Below are positions 1 to 6,389 of a stretch of DNA of 6,389 bases, piece after piece. The position numbers and the translations under genes were made by a program. How positions within the stretch are numbered: the first letter of the stretch is position 1; the number at the start of each line of letters is the position of its first letter. The notes under the pieces are model-generated. The model was not told the DNA's origin. It searched no databases and saw only the letters and a list, made by a program, of their open reading frames with translations. Source of the stretch: Bacteroidales bacterium (GTDB lineage Bacteria > Bacteroidota > Bacteroidia > Bacteroidales > GCA-2711565); contig JAOZUV010000124.1 in the NCBI GenBank assembly GCA_029938505.1, forward strand, positions 1 through 6,389, given 5' to 3'.

Positions 1-2
1 TT

Positions 3-65
3 AAATTTAAATTTGTGATAATATTGATTATAGTTCTATTTATTTTTTGTATTGATAATGCATTC
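3..65 (+). other. Probable signal-peptide coding segment, cut off at the window edge
   Basis: In the same frame as the ankyrin-phosphatase gene, this segment encodes KFKF, then a run of Ile, Val, Leu and Phe, then FCIDNAF directly before the TGA. A short basic start, a hydrophobic core and a small polar end is the layout of a Bacteroidota signal peptide. The initiation codon would lie left of base 1, although GTG at 15 is possible. AT-rich DNA encodes hydrophobic runs by chance, so this is moderate evidence only. Confidence 0.5.
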
Positions 66-1607
66 TGACTAGAGAAGATTGAAAGAAAGATTATTAAGGC
101 TATACGAACGTCTGATATAGCGTTTTTAGATACAACTATTGATAAAAGGAAGCGTGATATTGATTGTGAGTTTAGTAATGGAAAATCTGGATTATTTTAT
201 GCTATTAAATATAATAAGCTTGATATTTGTTGGTTATTTCTAAAAAAAGGAGCAAATCCAAACTTAATTGTGGGTAAATATTCAACCTTAGTTTGGGCAA
301 TAAAATACGACCGAAGGAGAATGGTTAGATTATTAATTGAATTTGGAGCAAATGTAAATTATTGTGACAAAAAATGTAATAGTCCTTTAATTTATGCAAC
401 AAAATTCAATAAGGGCAAGCTTTGTCAGATATTGATTGATAGAGGTGCAGATCCATTAAAAGTGAATAATAAAAATCACATAGCTAGTGATTATGTCAGC
501 TTTTATGATACTCAAAGAATTAAGCAATACTTGCTATTGATGGAAGAAAATTTTAAAAAGCAGGAGGATCTGGCTTCTATGCAGGATGGACCTTATATAT
601 TTTGGGAAAAGGAGAACGAAATAGTTTTCAATTATTTCGAACGAGATCAACATAAAAATCAAAGTCGTTTAATTGAAAAAACAGTAGCTGTTGGAAAAAC
701 AGATATGATTGCAAGTGGCATTAGTAGAGACAAAACACGTTACCACATAAAACGCAAATACACTACAGAACCATATAAAACAATCACAAAGGGAGATATT
801 TTTGCAATAGGAGATACTCATGGACGATTCAAAGCTCTCTTGAATCTTTTGCAAAATAATAAGATCATTGACTCTGATAAAAATTGGATATATGGGAATG
901 GACAACTCGTTTTATTAGGAGATTTATTTGATCGTGGAGATCAGGTAACTGATGTACTATGGTTTTTGCACGAACTAAAATTTAAGGCTAAAATTGCTGG
1001 TGGAAATGTTCATGTGATTCTTGGAAATCATGAGATAATGGCCTTAACGGGCAATATTCGTTATTTGAATGATAAATATAATCACTTTACAAAATATACC
1101 CTCACCAATTATTTTGAACTGTTTGGAAATAATACAGCTCTGGGAAAATGGTTACGATCACAAAATGCCATTATCCAGATTAATGATAATTTGTTTTTAC
1201 ATGCAGGGATTTCGCCTCAATTTGATATCCTAGATTACTCTTTTGATACTATCAATTATGAACTTCAAACCCATTTAAAATCTTCTTTAACAACAGAAGA
1301 AGAAACTATGGCAGACACCATTTTAAGTGCATATGGTCCACTTTGGTTCAGAGGTTATATGCGTTCTAGAAATAGAGTACCAACAGTTCCTCAAGAATTT
1401 GTTGATAATTATTTAAAGAAAAAAGGTTTAAGCAGAATGATTATTGGGCACAATGAACAATACGAGATTAAGCCATCCTATAACAATAAAGTTATTTCTA
1501 TTGATGTTAAAATTAATGAAGATGGAACCTCTGCTCAAGCATTACTAATAAGAGGCAATAAGATTTATATTTGTTTCTCAGACGGAACAAAAAAACAGAT
1601 AGAATAA
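3..1607 (+). CDS. Ankyrin-repeat / Shelph-like metallophosphatase fusion, interrupted near its N-terminus by an in-frame TGA
   Basis: The frame is open from 69 to the TAA at 1605-1607. A GTG at 270 is the first conventional start, but it lies inside the ankyrin array and is probably not real: GANPN, the end of one repeat, is encoded just upstream. Ankyrin-type repeats cover about 183-263, 276-359 and 378-461, with a capping segment before them. The C-terminal half is a PPP-family metallophosphatase with GDTHG (810-824), GDLFDRG (918-938), GNHE (1023-1034), HAGIS (1200-1214) and IIGHNEQ (about 1440-1460), so all metal-binding motifs are present. GNHE followed by a GNIRY segment resembles Shewanella-like phosphatases; these hydrolyse phosphomonoesters, but the substrate here is unknown. 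Upstream of a TGA at 66-68 the frame encodes a Lys-Phe start and a hydrophobic stretch like a signal peptide, running off the left edge. It could be a recent pseudogene, a sequencing error or a readthrough gene. Domain calls are firm; the N-terminus is not. Confidence 0.8.
66..68 (+). other. In-frame TGA between signal peptide and ankyrin domain
   Basis: TGA is the only stop in this frame between base 3 and 1605. The next bases are CTAG, giving TGACTAG. No ATG, GTG or TTG occurs in frame between 69 and 267, so normal reinitiation cannot restore the first ankyrin units. One base change (for example from TCA, CGA or TTA) would explain it. Confidence 0.7.
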
Positions 1608-1611
1608 ATTT

Positions 1612-2634
1612 TTATTTACTACGAGCGTAAATTATAGCTCCATCAATAATTTCATTAAGATTCTTAGGAAACCAATGTCCAATTGCAGGTGTTTCAATAA
1701 ACTGATATTGCATACCGCAATTTAAAAACATTTCTGCCATTTTACGCTGATCCAAAAATCTAGGATCTTTTGAATTTGTAATAATGCTTGAACGATTTTT
1801 TTTTGATTTAAGATTTTCTACATAGTCCTTTGAAAATTCAGCTGGCATGGGTGGACTTAACGAAATAAAACCACTAAAAGGAATAGTGCTTTTTGAAATA
1901 ATATCCATTGCCGCAACTCCCCCTGATGAAAAACCTCCAATCAATATTTCTGAAGGATCAATCTTATAATTTTTATTTATATCTGTATATGCTTTTTCAA
2001 TTTCAGAAGTCGCTACATCAGCATCTTCCCATGAATACCCGGTCATAGAAACGATGATAGATGATTGCATATAAACGACGATAAATTCTTTTTCCATACG
2101 ATCTGACACCCATAAATTCTTAAACGAAGCAACATTGCCTCCACCCCCATGTAATGCAAAAAACAGAGGGTAAGCTTTGTTCTCATCATATCCATCGGGT
2201 GTTACAATCAAAACTTCCGATTTAGCACTTTTTTGAGCTTCACTTCGCTTTAATATATTATTCTTTAAAAATTGATGAAAATCATCAAACTCTTTGTAAG
2301 CATCCCAAATTTTTCGATCAAACGCCCATTTATTATACCAAACACCATTATCAAGACCATAATTTAATTTCTCAATTCCCTTCTTATAATTTTGAACTTT
2401 AGCATAACACGTTGCTAAATTATATGTCATTGGAAGTAGTCTCTCAGGAAAAACACTTAAATGATTTTCAAGAACAACAATGGCTTCATCAAATGTTTGT
2501 TGTTTAAAACATTTACCAACCTCTTTATTCATCTCAGCATAAGTGCTAAATTTTTTTTCAGAATTCTGAACAAATAAAAAAGATGTATTCGCAAAACAAA
2601 ATAATGATATCAGTAGAATTGTAATTTTTTTCAT
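1612..2634 (-). CDS. Secreted alpha/beta-hydrolase (esterase/phospholipase-like) with TPR-like N-terminal region
   Basis: This 340-residue protein begins with a signal peptide (about residues 1-22: MKK, then a hydrophobic core), so it should be exported. Residues about 35-95 look like TPR-type helical pairs (for example the FDEAIVVLENHLSVFP stretch and YNLATCYAKVQNYKKGIEKL). The catalytic part, about 138-340, has the alpha/beta-hydrolase layout: HGGGG at 162-166 as oxyanion loop, nucleophile Ser236 in GFSSG, a candidate acid at Asp290 and His320 in GHWFP. This resembles polyhydroxybutyrate-depolymerase/feruloyl-esterase or phospholipase/carboxylesterase-type enzymes; the substrate cannot be read from the sequence. 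The ATG start is immediately followed by the signal peptide and has no clear Shine-Dalgarno sequence. The gene converges on the phosphatase gene with a 4-base gap and lies 196 bases downstream of the sphingolipid operon on the same strand, with its own likely promoter. Confidence 0.87.
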   Translation of the reverse strand: MKKITILLISLFCFANTSFLFVQNSEKKFSTYAEMNKEVGKCFKQQTFDEAIVVLENHLSVFPERLLPMTYNLATCYAKVQNYKKGIEKLNYGLDNGVWYNKWAFDRKIWDAYKEFDDFHQFLKNNILKRSEAQKSAKSEVLIVTPDGYDENKAYPLFFALHGGGGNVASFKNLWVSDRMEKEFIVVYMQSSIIVSMTGYSWEDADVATSEIEKAYTDINKNYKIDPSEILIGGFSSGGVAAMDIISKSTIPFSGFISLSPPMPAEFSKDYVENLKSKKNRSSIITNSKDPRFLDQRKMAEMFLNCGMQYQFIETPAIGHWFPKNLNEIIDGAIIYARSK

Positions 2635-2830
2635 GCGATAATAATATTTAGGATAAATTTATGAATATGTAATTGTTGTCTGCAATATTAAACGATCTGC
2701 CAATAATTTTTTTATATATCGTTCAAAAATACATATTTTTTAAAATACTTATGCAAATAAAATCGATATAAAATTTAAAATACCAAAGTGGGGAAATTGA
2801 GATTCAAAAATGAAACAATCTTATCAATAT
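2635..2830. other. Intergenic gap between the sphingolipid operon and the esterase gene
   Basis: The 196 bases contain the promoter match at 2724-2757. I see no strong GC-rich hairpin with a T-run that would end the upstream operon, so readthrough into the esterase gene is possible. No small ORF with convincing features was found. Confidence 0.5.
2724..2757 (-). promoter_or_regulatory. Bacteroidota-type promoter for the secreted esterase gene
   Basis: On the minus strand TATTTTTG (2731 down to 2724) matches the -7 consensus TAnnTTTG exactly, and TTTG (2757 down to 2754) fits the -33 element. The 22-base spacer is within the 17-23 range described for this phylum. Transcription would start near 2718, giving a leader of about 80 bases before the ATG at 2634. 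In AT-rich DNA such matches occur by chance, but position and strand fit the gene. Confidence 0.5.
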
Positions 2831-3748
2831 TTAGATAGAAGCTATCATGCTTTTTATTTTATTATCAACTTTTTCATTACGAAGAGCAAGAGAAAATAAT
2901 AATAAAATAATAAACGCAATAAAGGCACCCGCAATTACATCAATAATGTAATGATGATTTGAATATACTGCCGAGAACCAAATACCGAGCATAAAAATAC
3001 CAAAAAACCAATTCATCCATTTAAGCCTCATTTTTAGTCCGTAGTATAAAACAATGACAGGATAAGATGAATGCAGTGATGGCATAGCAGCCAATACATT
3101 GGCATTTTTATTATAAATATTTTCAAAAATTGGTATTCTCATAATTTCATCAAAACGGGCAAGTCCAGCTCTATTACCCAGTACGCCTATATGTAAATCA
3201 AAGCCATACAATTCAACATACCATGGAGGTGCAGCCGGATAAATATAATAAAAAGCAAAACCAACTAAGTTTATAAGTAAAAACATCAATGAAAACTCCA
3301 TGAATAATCGCATATTTTTCATATAGAGATAAGCAGCAAAAGCCAAAGGAATAGGAACCCAATTTATGTAAAACAATCCTGTAAGAACATCTAAAAAGCG
3401 GGTATGATAAATAGCAAAGTATTCATTAGGTGTCAGTAAAACATTGTTTTGAAATATCCCAAACAATAGTTTTTCAATATCGTAAGGTTCTCTTATATGC
3501 ACGTTCGATACTTCATAATTTGGTATGATCCGCATCGAATCATACACTATCCAATAGATGATAAATACCGAGAAAGCTTTTATAAATCGACGTGATTTTT
3601 CATGGGCATAAAATGCACCAAGCCAAAGAACAACAAGAAAATAATGTTCGTTTCGAACACCCCCAATAATAGTTGTCCAAATAATGTAAATTAATACAAG
3701 TAAGATATTGGTAATTATATTCTTCTTTGTAAATCGTTGAAAGCCCAT
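2831..3748 (-). CDS. PAP2/AUR1-like membrane enzyme, candidate inositol-phosphorylceramide (or other sphingolipid head-group) synthase
   Basis: This is a polytopic membrane protein of 305 residues from the ATG at 3748, or 309 from a TTG at 3760 that directly abuts the upstream stop. I prefer the ATG. Hydrophobic segments occur at about 12-28, 36-48, 57-69, 121-142, 148-170, 231-239, 247-262 and 267-287. The AUR1-type PAP2 motifs appear in order: YDIEKLLFG (about 89-97), YPAAPPWY (170-177), MPSLHSSYP (222-230, His226) and HHYIID (265-270, His266 and Asp270). The His-His-Asp set is the known catalytic triad of this family, which moves phosphate-linked head groups between lipids. In yeast AUR1 and its Bacteroides counterparts, phosphoinositol goes to ceramide. 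It is last in the operon after ceramide-type genes, so a ceramide acceptor is inferred; the donor is unknown. A plain lipid phosphatase is the main alternative. Confidence 0.83.
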   Translation of the reverse strand: MGFQRFTKKNIITNILLVLIYIIWTTIIGGVRNEHYFLVVLWLGAFYAHEKSRRFIKAFSVFIIYWIVYDSMRIIPNYEVSNVHIREPYDIEKLLFGIFQNNVLLTPNEYFAIYHTRFLDVLTGLFYINWVPIPLAFAAYLYMKNMRLFMEFSLMFLLINLVGFAFYYIYPAAPPWYVELYGFDLHIGVLGNRAGLARFDEIMRIPIFENIYNKNANVLAAMPSLHSSYPVIVLYYGLKMRLKWMNWFFGIFMLGIWFSAVYSNHHYIIDVIAGAFIAFIILLLFSLALRNEKVDNKIKSMIASI

Positions 3749-3760
3749 TCTAATCTTCAA

Positions 3761-4297
3761 TTATTTGGTAATTATTTTTTCGTAAGTTTTTTCACCAGTA
3801 GCAATATCAACTCCAAAAAGCTCGATAAACTTTACTTTTGGCCAAACACCGGAATTATCAGCCTCGATATACATATGCTCCAAATATGACATTTTATTAT
3901 TAATTAAGGTATGTATGTTTGCTTCAAAAGGCTTTGTTTGGAAAAGTTTAAAATCCCGCTTTTTATTAGCCACCAATTTCACCTGATAAAAATCCTCATC
4001 AAATTTAGGTTTGGAACATCTAACTCCATAGGCATACCATTTTTCAATTTTGCGTAATTCCATTTTACGACCATCCTCTTCGTATCTAATCCAATAAACC
4101 TCGATTGGATTATTTTCGATTAACTGCCCCTTCTCATCAAAATTAGCATCGTAAGCAATCGTATTCGTATTATGGTTACGTTGTATGTAAAATAAGCGCT
4201 CTTTCGTTTTGGGAGGTGTAGGATAGTCTGACTTGTCAGTTTCGTTAAACGACATTAAACCAAAAACTATTACGAATAAAATAAGTATCCTTTTCAT
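3761..4297 (-). CDS. Secreted DUF4833 protein of unknown function
   Basis: A 178-residue protein with an N-terminal signal peptide (residues 1 to about 17: MKR, hydrophobic core, SFNE), so probably periplasmic or surface-exposed; there is no lipobox cysteine. I recognise the body as DUF4833, a family seen mostly in Bacteroidota: ERLFYIQRNHNTNTIAYDAN (about 33-52), PIEVYWIRYEEDG (about 64-76), the KIEKWYAYGV stretch (about 83-92) and ADNSGVWPKVKFIELFG (about 146-162). It looks like a compact beta-rich domain without membrane segments, and no catalytic motif is evident. The start is 2 bases after the reductase stop, and its TAA at 3763-3761 is directly followed by the alternative TTG of the AUR1-like gene, so it is co-transcribed with both. 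Its position suggests a role with exported sphingolipids, for example binding or transport, but that is inference only. Confidence 0.87.
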   Translation of the reverse strand: MKRILILFVIVFGLMSFNETDKSDYPTPPKTKERLFYIQRNHNTNTIAYDANFDEKGQLIENNPIEVYWIRYEEDGRKMELRKIEKWYAYGVRCSKPKFDEDFYQVKLVANKKRDFKLFQTKPFEANIHTLINNKMSYLEHMYIEADNSGVWPKVKFIELFGVDIATGEKTYEKIITK

Positions 4298-4299
4298 GC

Positions 4300-5295
4300 T
4301 TATAATAATCCTTCTTTTTTGTACCAGGCTATTGATTCTTCAACACCTTTTTTTAAATCGTATTCTGGTTTATAATTAAAATCCTTCACAAGATCTACAC
4401 TTTCACATAACCAATTCAGACTACTGATTTCCTTGAACTTTTCAGTATTCAAAGTAGGAACTTTACCTAAAAATATACACGAAATTTTTTCACTAATTAA
4501 GGCAAGAATTTTAACTATTGGCTTTGGGAATACCATACTAAGTGTCTTCTTATTTAAAACTTGCTTAACAATATCATTGAACTCTTTGGTTGTATACCTT
4601 TTTAAATCGGTAACAAAATAAGATTTATTCGTTATTGGTGATTCTAATGAATCAAAAATCAAGTGTGTTAAATCTTTGACGTATATGAAAGTGATATGCT
4701 GTTGTGATGTTCCGATATAGGTTTCCAAACCCTGCTTGACCATTTTATAACTTAAATAGTAATCCTTCTCACGAGGACCATAAACACCTGTTGGTCGGAA
4801 AATCAAATAAGGAAAATCATCGAGTGACTTAATGTATTTCTCTGCTTTCAATTTACTTTCCCCATATAATGAGATGGGCTGGGGAGTATCTGAATTTTTA
4901 ATGGGCTCCAATGTTTTTTCATTGCCAGGGCCATAGGCTGCTAAACTACTGATATAAATAAATTTTTCTGGAAGAGTATATGTTTCCCTTAAAGCTTCAA
5001 TAAGGTTTTTGGTAAATTGATAATTAACTTTATCAAAGCCATCCTTTTTACAGGTTTTGGTAGTTCCTGCATTATGAATCACATAATCAAATCTACCGTA
5101 TTTTTTTAGGGTCTCTTTTAGGAATTTTTTATTAGAAAGAGCTGATTCAAAAAATTTGATTTTTGGATCAGAAAGATACGTTCTATTACTTGAACTTCTT
5201 ACACCGGCGAAAACTTCATACTTGCGTTTTAAGGCTTCTTCAACAAGAAAGCCTCCAACAAATCCACTGGCTCCGGTGATCAAAATTTTCTTCAT
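4300..5295 (-). CDS. Extended-SDR NAD(P)-dependent oxidoreductase, candidate ceramide reductase (CerR) / 3-ketosphinganine reductase
   Basis: A 331-residue cytosolic protein of the NAD-dependent epimerase/dehydratase (extended SDR) family. The Rossmann nucleotide-binding motif TGASGFVGG is at 7-15, HNAG at 74-77, the catalytic serine region YISS at 114-117, the YxxxK pair is Tyr144 and Lys148, and RPTGVYGP is at 167-174. The C-terminal substrate domain is about 175-331. Alone this fold does not fix the substrate; sugar-nucleotide epimerases and dihydroflavonol-reductase-like enzymes look similar. The neighbours decide it: 6 bases behind a bacterial ceramide-synthase-like gene and upstream of an AUR1-like gene. 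Related enzymes in Caulobacter (CerR) and Bacteroides reduce the 3-keto group of the sphingoid base or of oxidised ceramide, and that is the likely reaction here. The ATG at 5295 gives the Rossmann strand at once (MKKILITGASG), which supports the start. No Shine-Dalgarno sequence precedes it. Confidence 0.85.
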   Translation of the reverse strand: MKKILITGASGFVGGFLVEEALKRKYEVFAGVRSSSNRTYLSDPKIKFFESALSNKKFLKETLKKYGRFDYVIHNAGTTKTCKKDGFDKVNYQFTKNLIEALRETYTLPEKFIYISSLAAYGPGNEKTLEPIKNSDTPQPISLYGESKLKAEKYIKSLDDFPYLIFRPTGVYGPREKDYYLSYKMVKQGLETYIGTSQQHITFIYVKDLTHLIFDSLESPITNKSYFVTDLKRYTTKEFNDIVKQVLNKKTLSMVFPKPIVKILALISEKISCIFLGKVPTLNTEKFKEISSLNWLCESVDLVKDFNYKPEYDLKKGVEESIAWYKKEGLL

Positions 5296-5301
5296 TAAAT
5301 C

Positions 5302-6389
5302 TTAGATAAGTTTAATGAAACATCTACGTTTTAAATGCATTCTATTTTCGTAACTATCAAACAGCAATTGTGCCGATAAGTTATCTTCTAATTGAACACC
5401 TGTAATGGCAAGTTTTACACCATTGTCAATATACGCTTGCATGGTTTCAGAATAGATAATAGCAGTAATACCCTTATTTTGATAATCAGGTCGTACAGCT
5501 TGTAAAAACATATCACCAGTATCATTCCATTTTAATGCTTTTAAAATATGAATAAACCCAAATGGTAATAATTTCCCTTTTGCTTTTATCAATGCTTTTG
5601 TTAATGACATCATAGTAATACCAAAACCGATGACATTATCATTTTTATCAGCAATAAAACTCAAATATTTTGGATTAACTGCTGAGAAATAATGCTTAGT
5701 ATAAAACTCAATTTGCTTTTCAGATAAAGGAACGAAGCCATACAAATCTTTAAAAGATTCGTTTAAAGTGATGAACATTTTTTTGGCCCAAGGAAGTACT
5801 TCTTTTGCATTTTTAAATTTTAAAGAACGGACTTCATATTTCGTTTTGATAATTCGTGAAAATTTTTTCAAACGTTCAGGCACTTCATCAGGCACTTTAA
5901 TTTCATATTGAACCCAATCCGTATCCTTATGATAACCAAATTTTTCCATATGGTTTTTATAGTATGGATAATTATAGATTACAGCCTGAGTTCCCATTTC
6001 TTCAAAACCCTCTATCAGCATACCTTCCATATCCAAATCAGTAAAACCTAGAGGTCCATGAACAGCTGTCAAATTTTTAGATTTTGCCCACTCTTCAATT
6101 TTACTCAATAATAAAGCAGAGACTTCATAATCATCAATGAAATCAATCCAACCAAAACGGGCATAATTTTTTTTCCAAAGTTCGTTGTATTTCCAATTTA
6201 TAAGACCCGCAATACGACCTACAATTTCCTTGCCTCTATAGGCTAAAAAATAGATAGCATCACAGGTATCAAAAGCAGGATTTTTCTCACGGCTTAAAAT
6301 CGCCTCCTCAAACATATGAAGTGGAGGGACTCGATATGGATTCTTCTTATATAGTTTATCAGGAAATTTTATAAACTCCTTTAACTCAG
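5302..6389 (-). CDS. GNAT-fold acyltransferase, candidate bacterial ceramide synthase (bCerS), 5' end outside window
   Basis: The frame continues upstream of the ATG at 6315 to the right edge, encoding ELKEFIKFPDKLYKKNPYRV and then PPLH. That is the usual N-terminus of this family, so the ATG at 6315 is internal and the true start lies past 6389. The window holds 361 residues, close to the roughly 370-390 expected. Numbered from that internal Met: GRIAGLIN at 33-40, HGPLGFTDLDMEG at 86-98, YNYPYY at 114-119, and a GNAT acyl-CoA-binding motif QAVRPDYQNKGI at 262-273. The last part, with QLEDNLSAQ (298-306) and LKRRCFIK (328-335), matches the closing GNAT strand. Proteins of this kind in Caulobacter N-acylate the sphingoid base or its 3-keto form to give ceramide. 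The role here is inferred from this resemblance and from the reductase and AUR1-like genes that follow. An acetyltransferase for another amine remains possible. Confidence 0.83.
   Translation of the reverse strand, partial: ELKEFIKFPDKLYKKNPYRVPPLHMFEEAILSREKNPAFDTCDAIYFLAYRGKEIVGRIAGLINWKYNELWKKNYARFGWIDFIDDYEVSALLLSKIEEWAKSKNLTAVHGPLGFTDLDMEGMLIEGFEEMGTQAVIYNYPYYKNHMEKFGYHKDTDWVQYEIKVPDEVPERLKKFSRIIKTKYEVRSLKFKNAKEVLPWAKKMFITLNESFKDLYGFVPLSEKQIEFYTKHYFSAVNPKYLSFIADKNDNVIGFGITMMSLTKALIKAKGKLLPFGFIHILKALKWNDTGDMFLQAVRPDYQNKGITAIIYSETMQAYIDNGVKLAITGVQLEDNLSAQLLFDSYENRMHLKRRCFIKLI

Noticed and set aside
66..110. Selenocysteine insertion at the in-frame TGA
   Set aside because: A bacterial SECIS hairpin should follow the TGA closely, but the next 40 bases are A-rich with no stable stem, and homologous position chemistry gives no reason for selenocysteine.
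669..905. 78-codon minus-strand ORF
   Set aside because: It lies opposite the phosphatase gene, overlaps the GDTHG catalytic motif region and encodes a Cys/Phe/Ile-rich sequence with no recognisable domain; a shadow ORF.
270..1607. GTG at 270 as the true start of the phosphatase gene
   Set aside because: The GGAG at 249-252 is 17 bases away and encodes the Gly-Ala of an ankyrin unit; in-frame ankyrin sequence continues upstream to 69, so this start would cut the domain.
1603..1616. AT-only palindrome (AATAAA TT TTTATT) spanning both convergent stop codons, as a bidirectional terminator
   Set aside because: The stem has no GC pair and a 2-base loop, so it would be unstable; it is explained by two facing TAA codons in AT-rich sequence.
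2822..2837. TATC...GATA inverted repeat at the end of the sphingolipid operon as a terminator
   Set aside because: Only four AT-rich base pairs and it overlaps the stop codon; too weak to call.
3749..3760. TTG at 3760 as start of the AUR1-like gene
   Set aside because: An ATG four codons later (3748) is a better initiation codon and loses no conserved residue; the TTG is kept only as an alternative.
4433..4621. 62-codon plus-strand ORF
   Set aside because: It lies wholly opposite the conserved SDR reductase gene and has no family features; a shadow ORF.

Overview
The window looks like part of a chromosome from the phylum Bacteroidota. The DNA is very AT-rich. Genes start without a convincing Shine-Dalgarno sequence, one intergenic gap holds a match to the Bacteroidota-type promoter (TTTG near -33, TAnnTTTG near -7), and several protein families are typical of that phylum. 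No rRNA, tRNA, CRISPR array, insertion sequence or long DNA repeat was seen, and no stretch over 300 bases lacks a gene.

Left part (about 1-1607, + strand): a gene joining N-terminal ankyrin repeats to a C-terminal PPP-type metallophosphatase that resembles the Shewanella-like (Shelph/SLP) group. Its frame stays open upstream of any usual start codon, back to a TGA at 66-68. Beyond that TGA the same frame encodes what looks like a signal peptide running off the window edge. The gene therefore seems to be one secreted-protein gene split by an in-frame TGA. It converges, with a 4-base gap, on a minus-strand gene (1612-2634) for a secreted alpha/beta-hydrolase esterase with a TPR-like N-terminal region. 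That esterase has its own likely promoter in the 2635-2830 gap.

Right part (2831-6389, - strand): a tight four-gene operon with gaps of 2 to 12 bases. In transcription order it encodes a GNAT-fold protein resembling bacterial ceramide synthase (5' end outside the window), an extended-SDR oxidoreductase resembling ceramide reductase (CerR) or 3-ketosphinganine reductase, a small secreted DUF4833 protein, and a PAP2/AUR1-like membrane enzyme with the motifs of inositol-phosphorylceramide synthases. Read together this is most simply a sphingolipid operon: N-acylation of the long-chain base, reduction of the 3-keto group, then head-group transfer at the membrane. The DUF4833 protein is the unexplained member. 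Serine palmitoyltransferase, the first enzyme of the pathway, is not in the window and could lie upstream, past base 6389. The pathway assignment rests on motif recognition and gene order, not on a database search.
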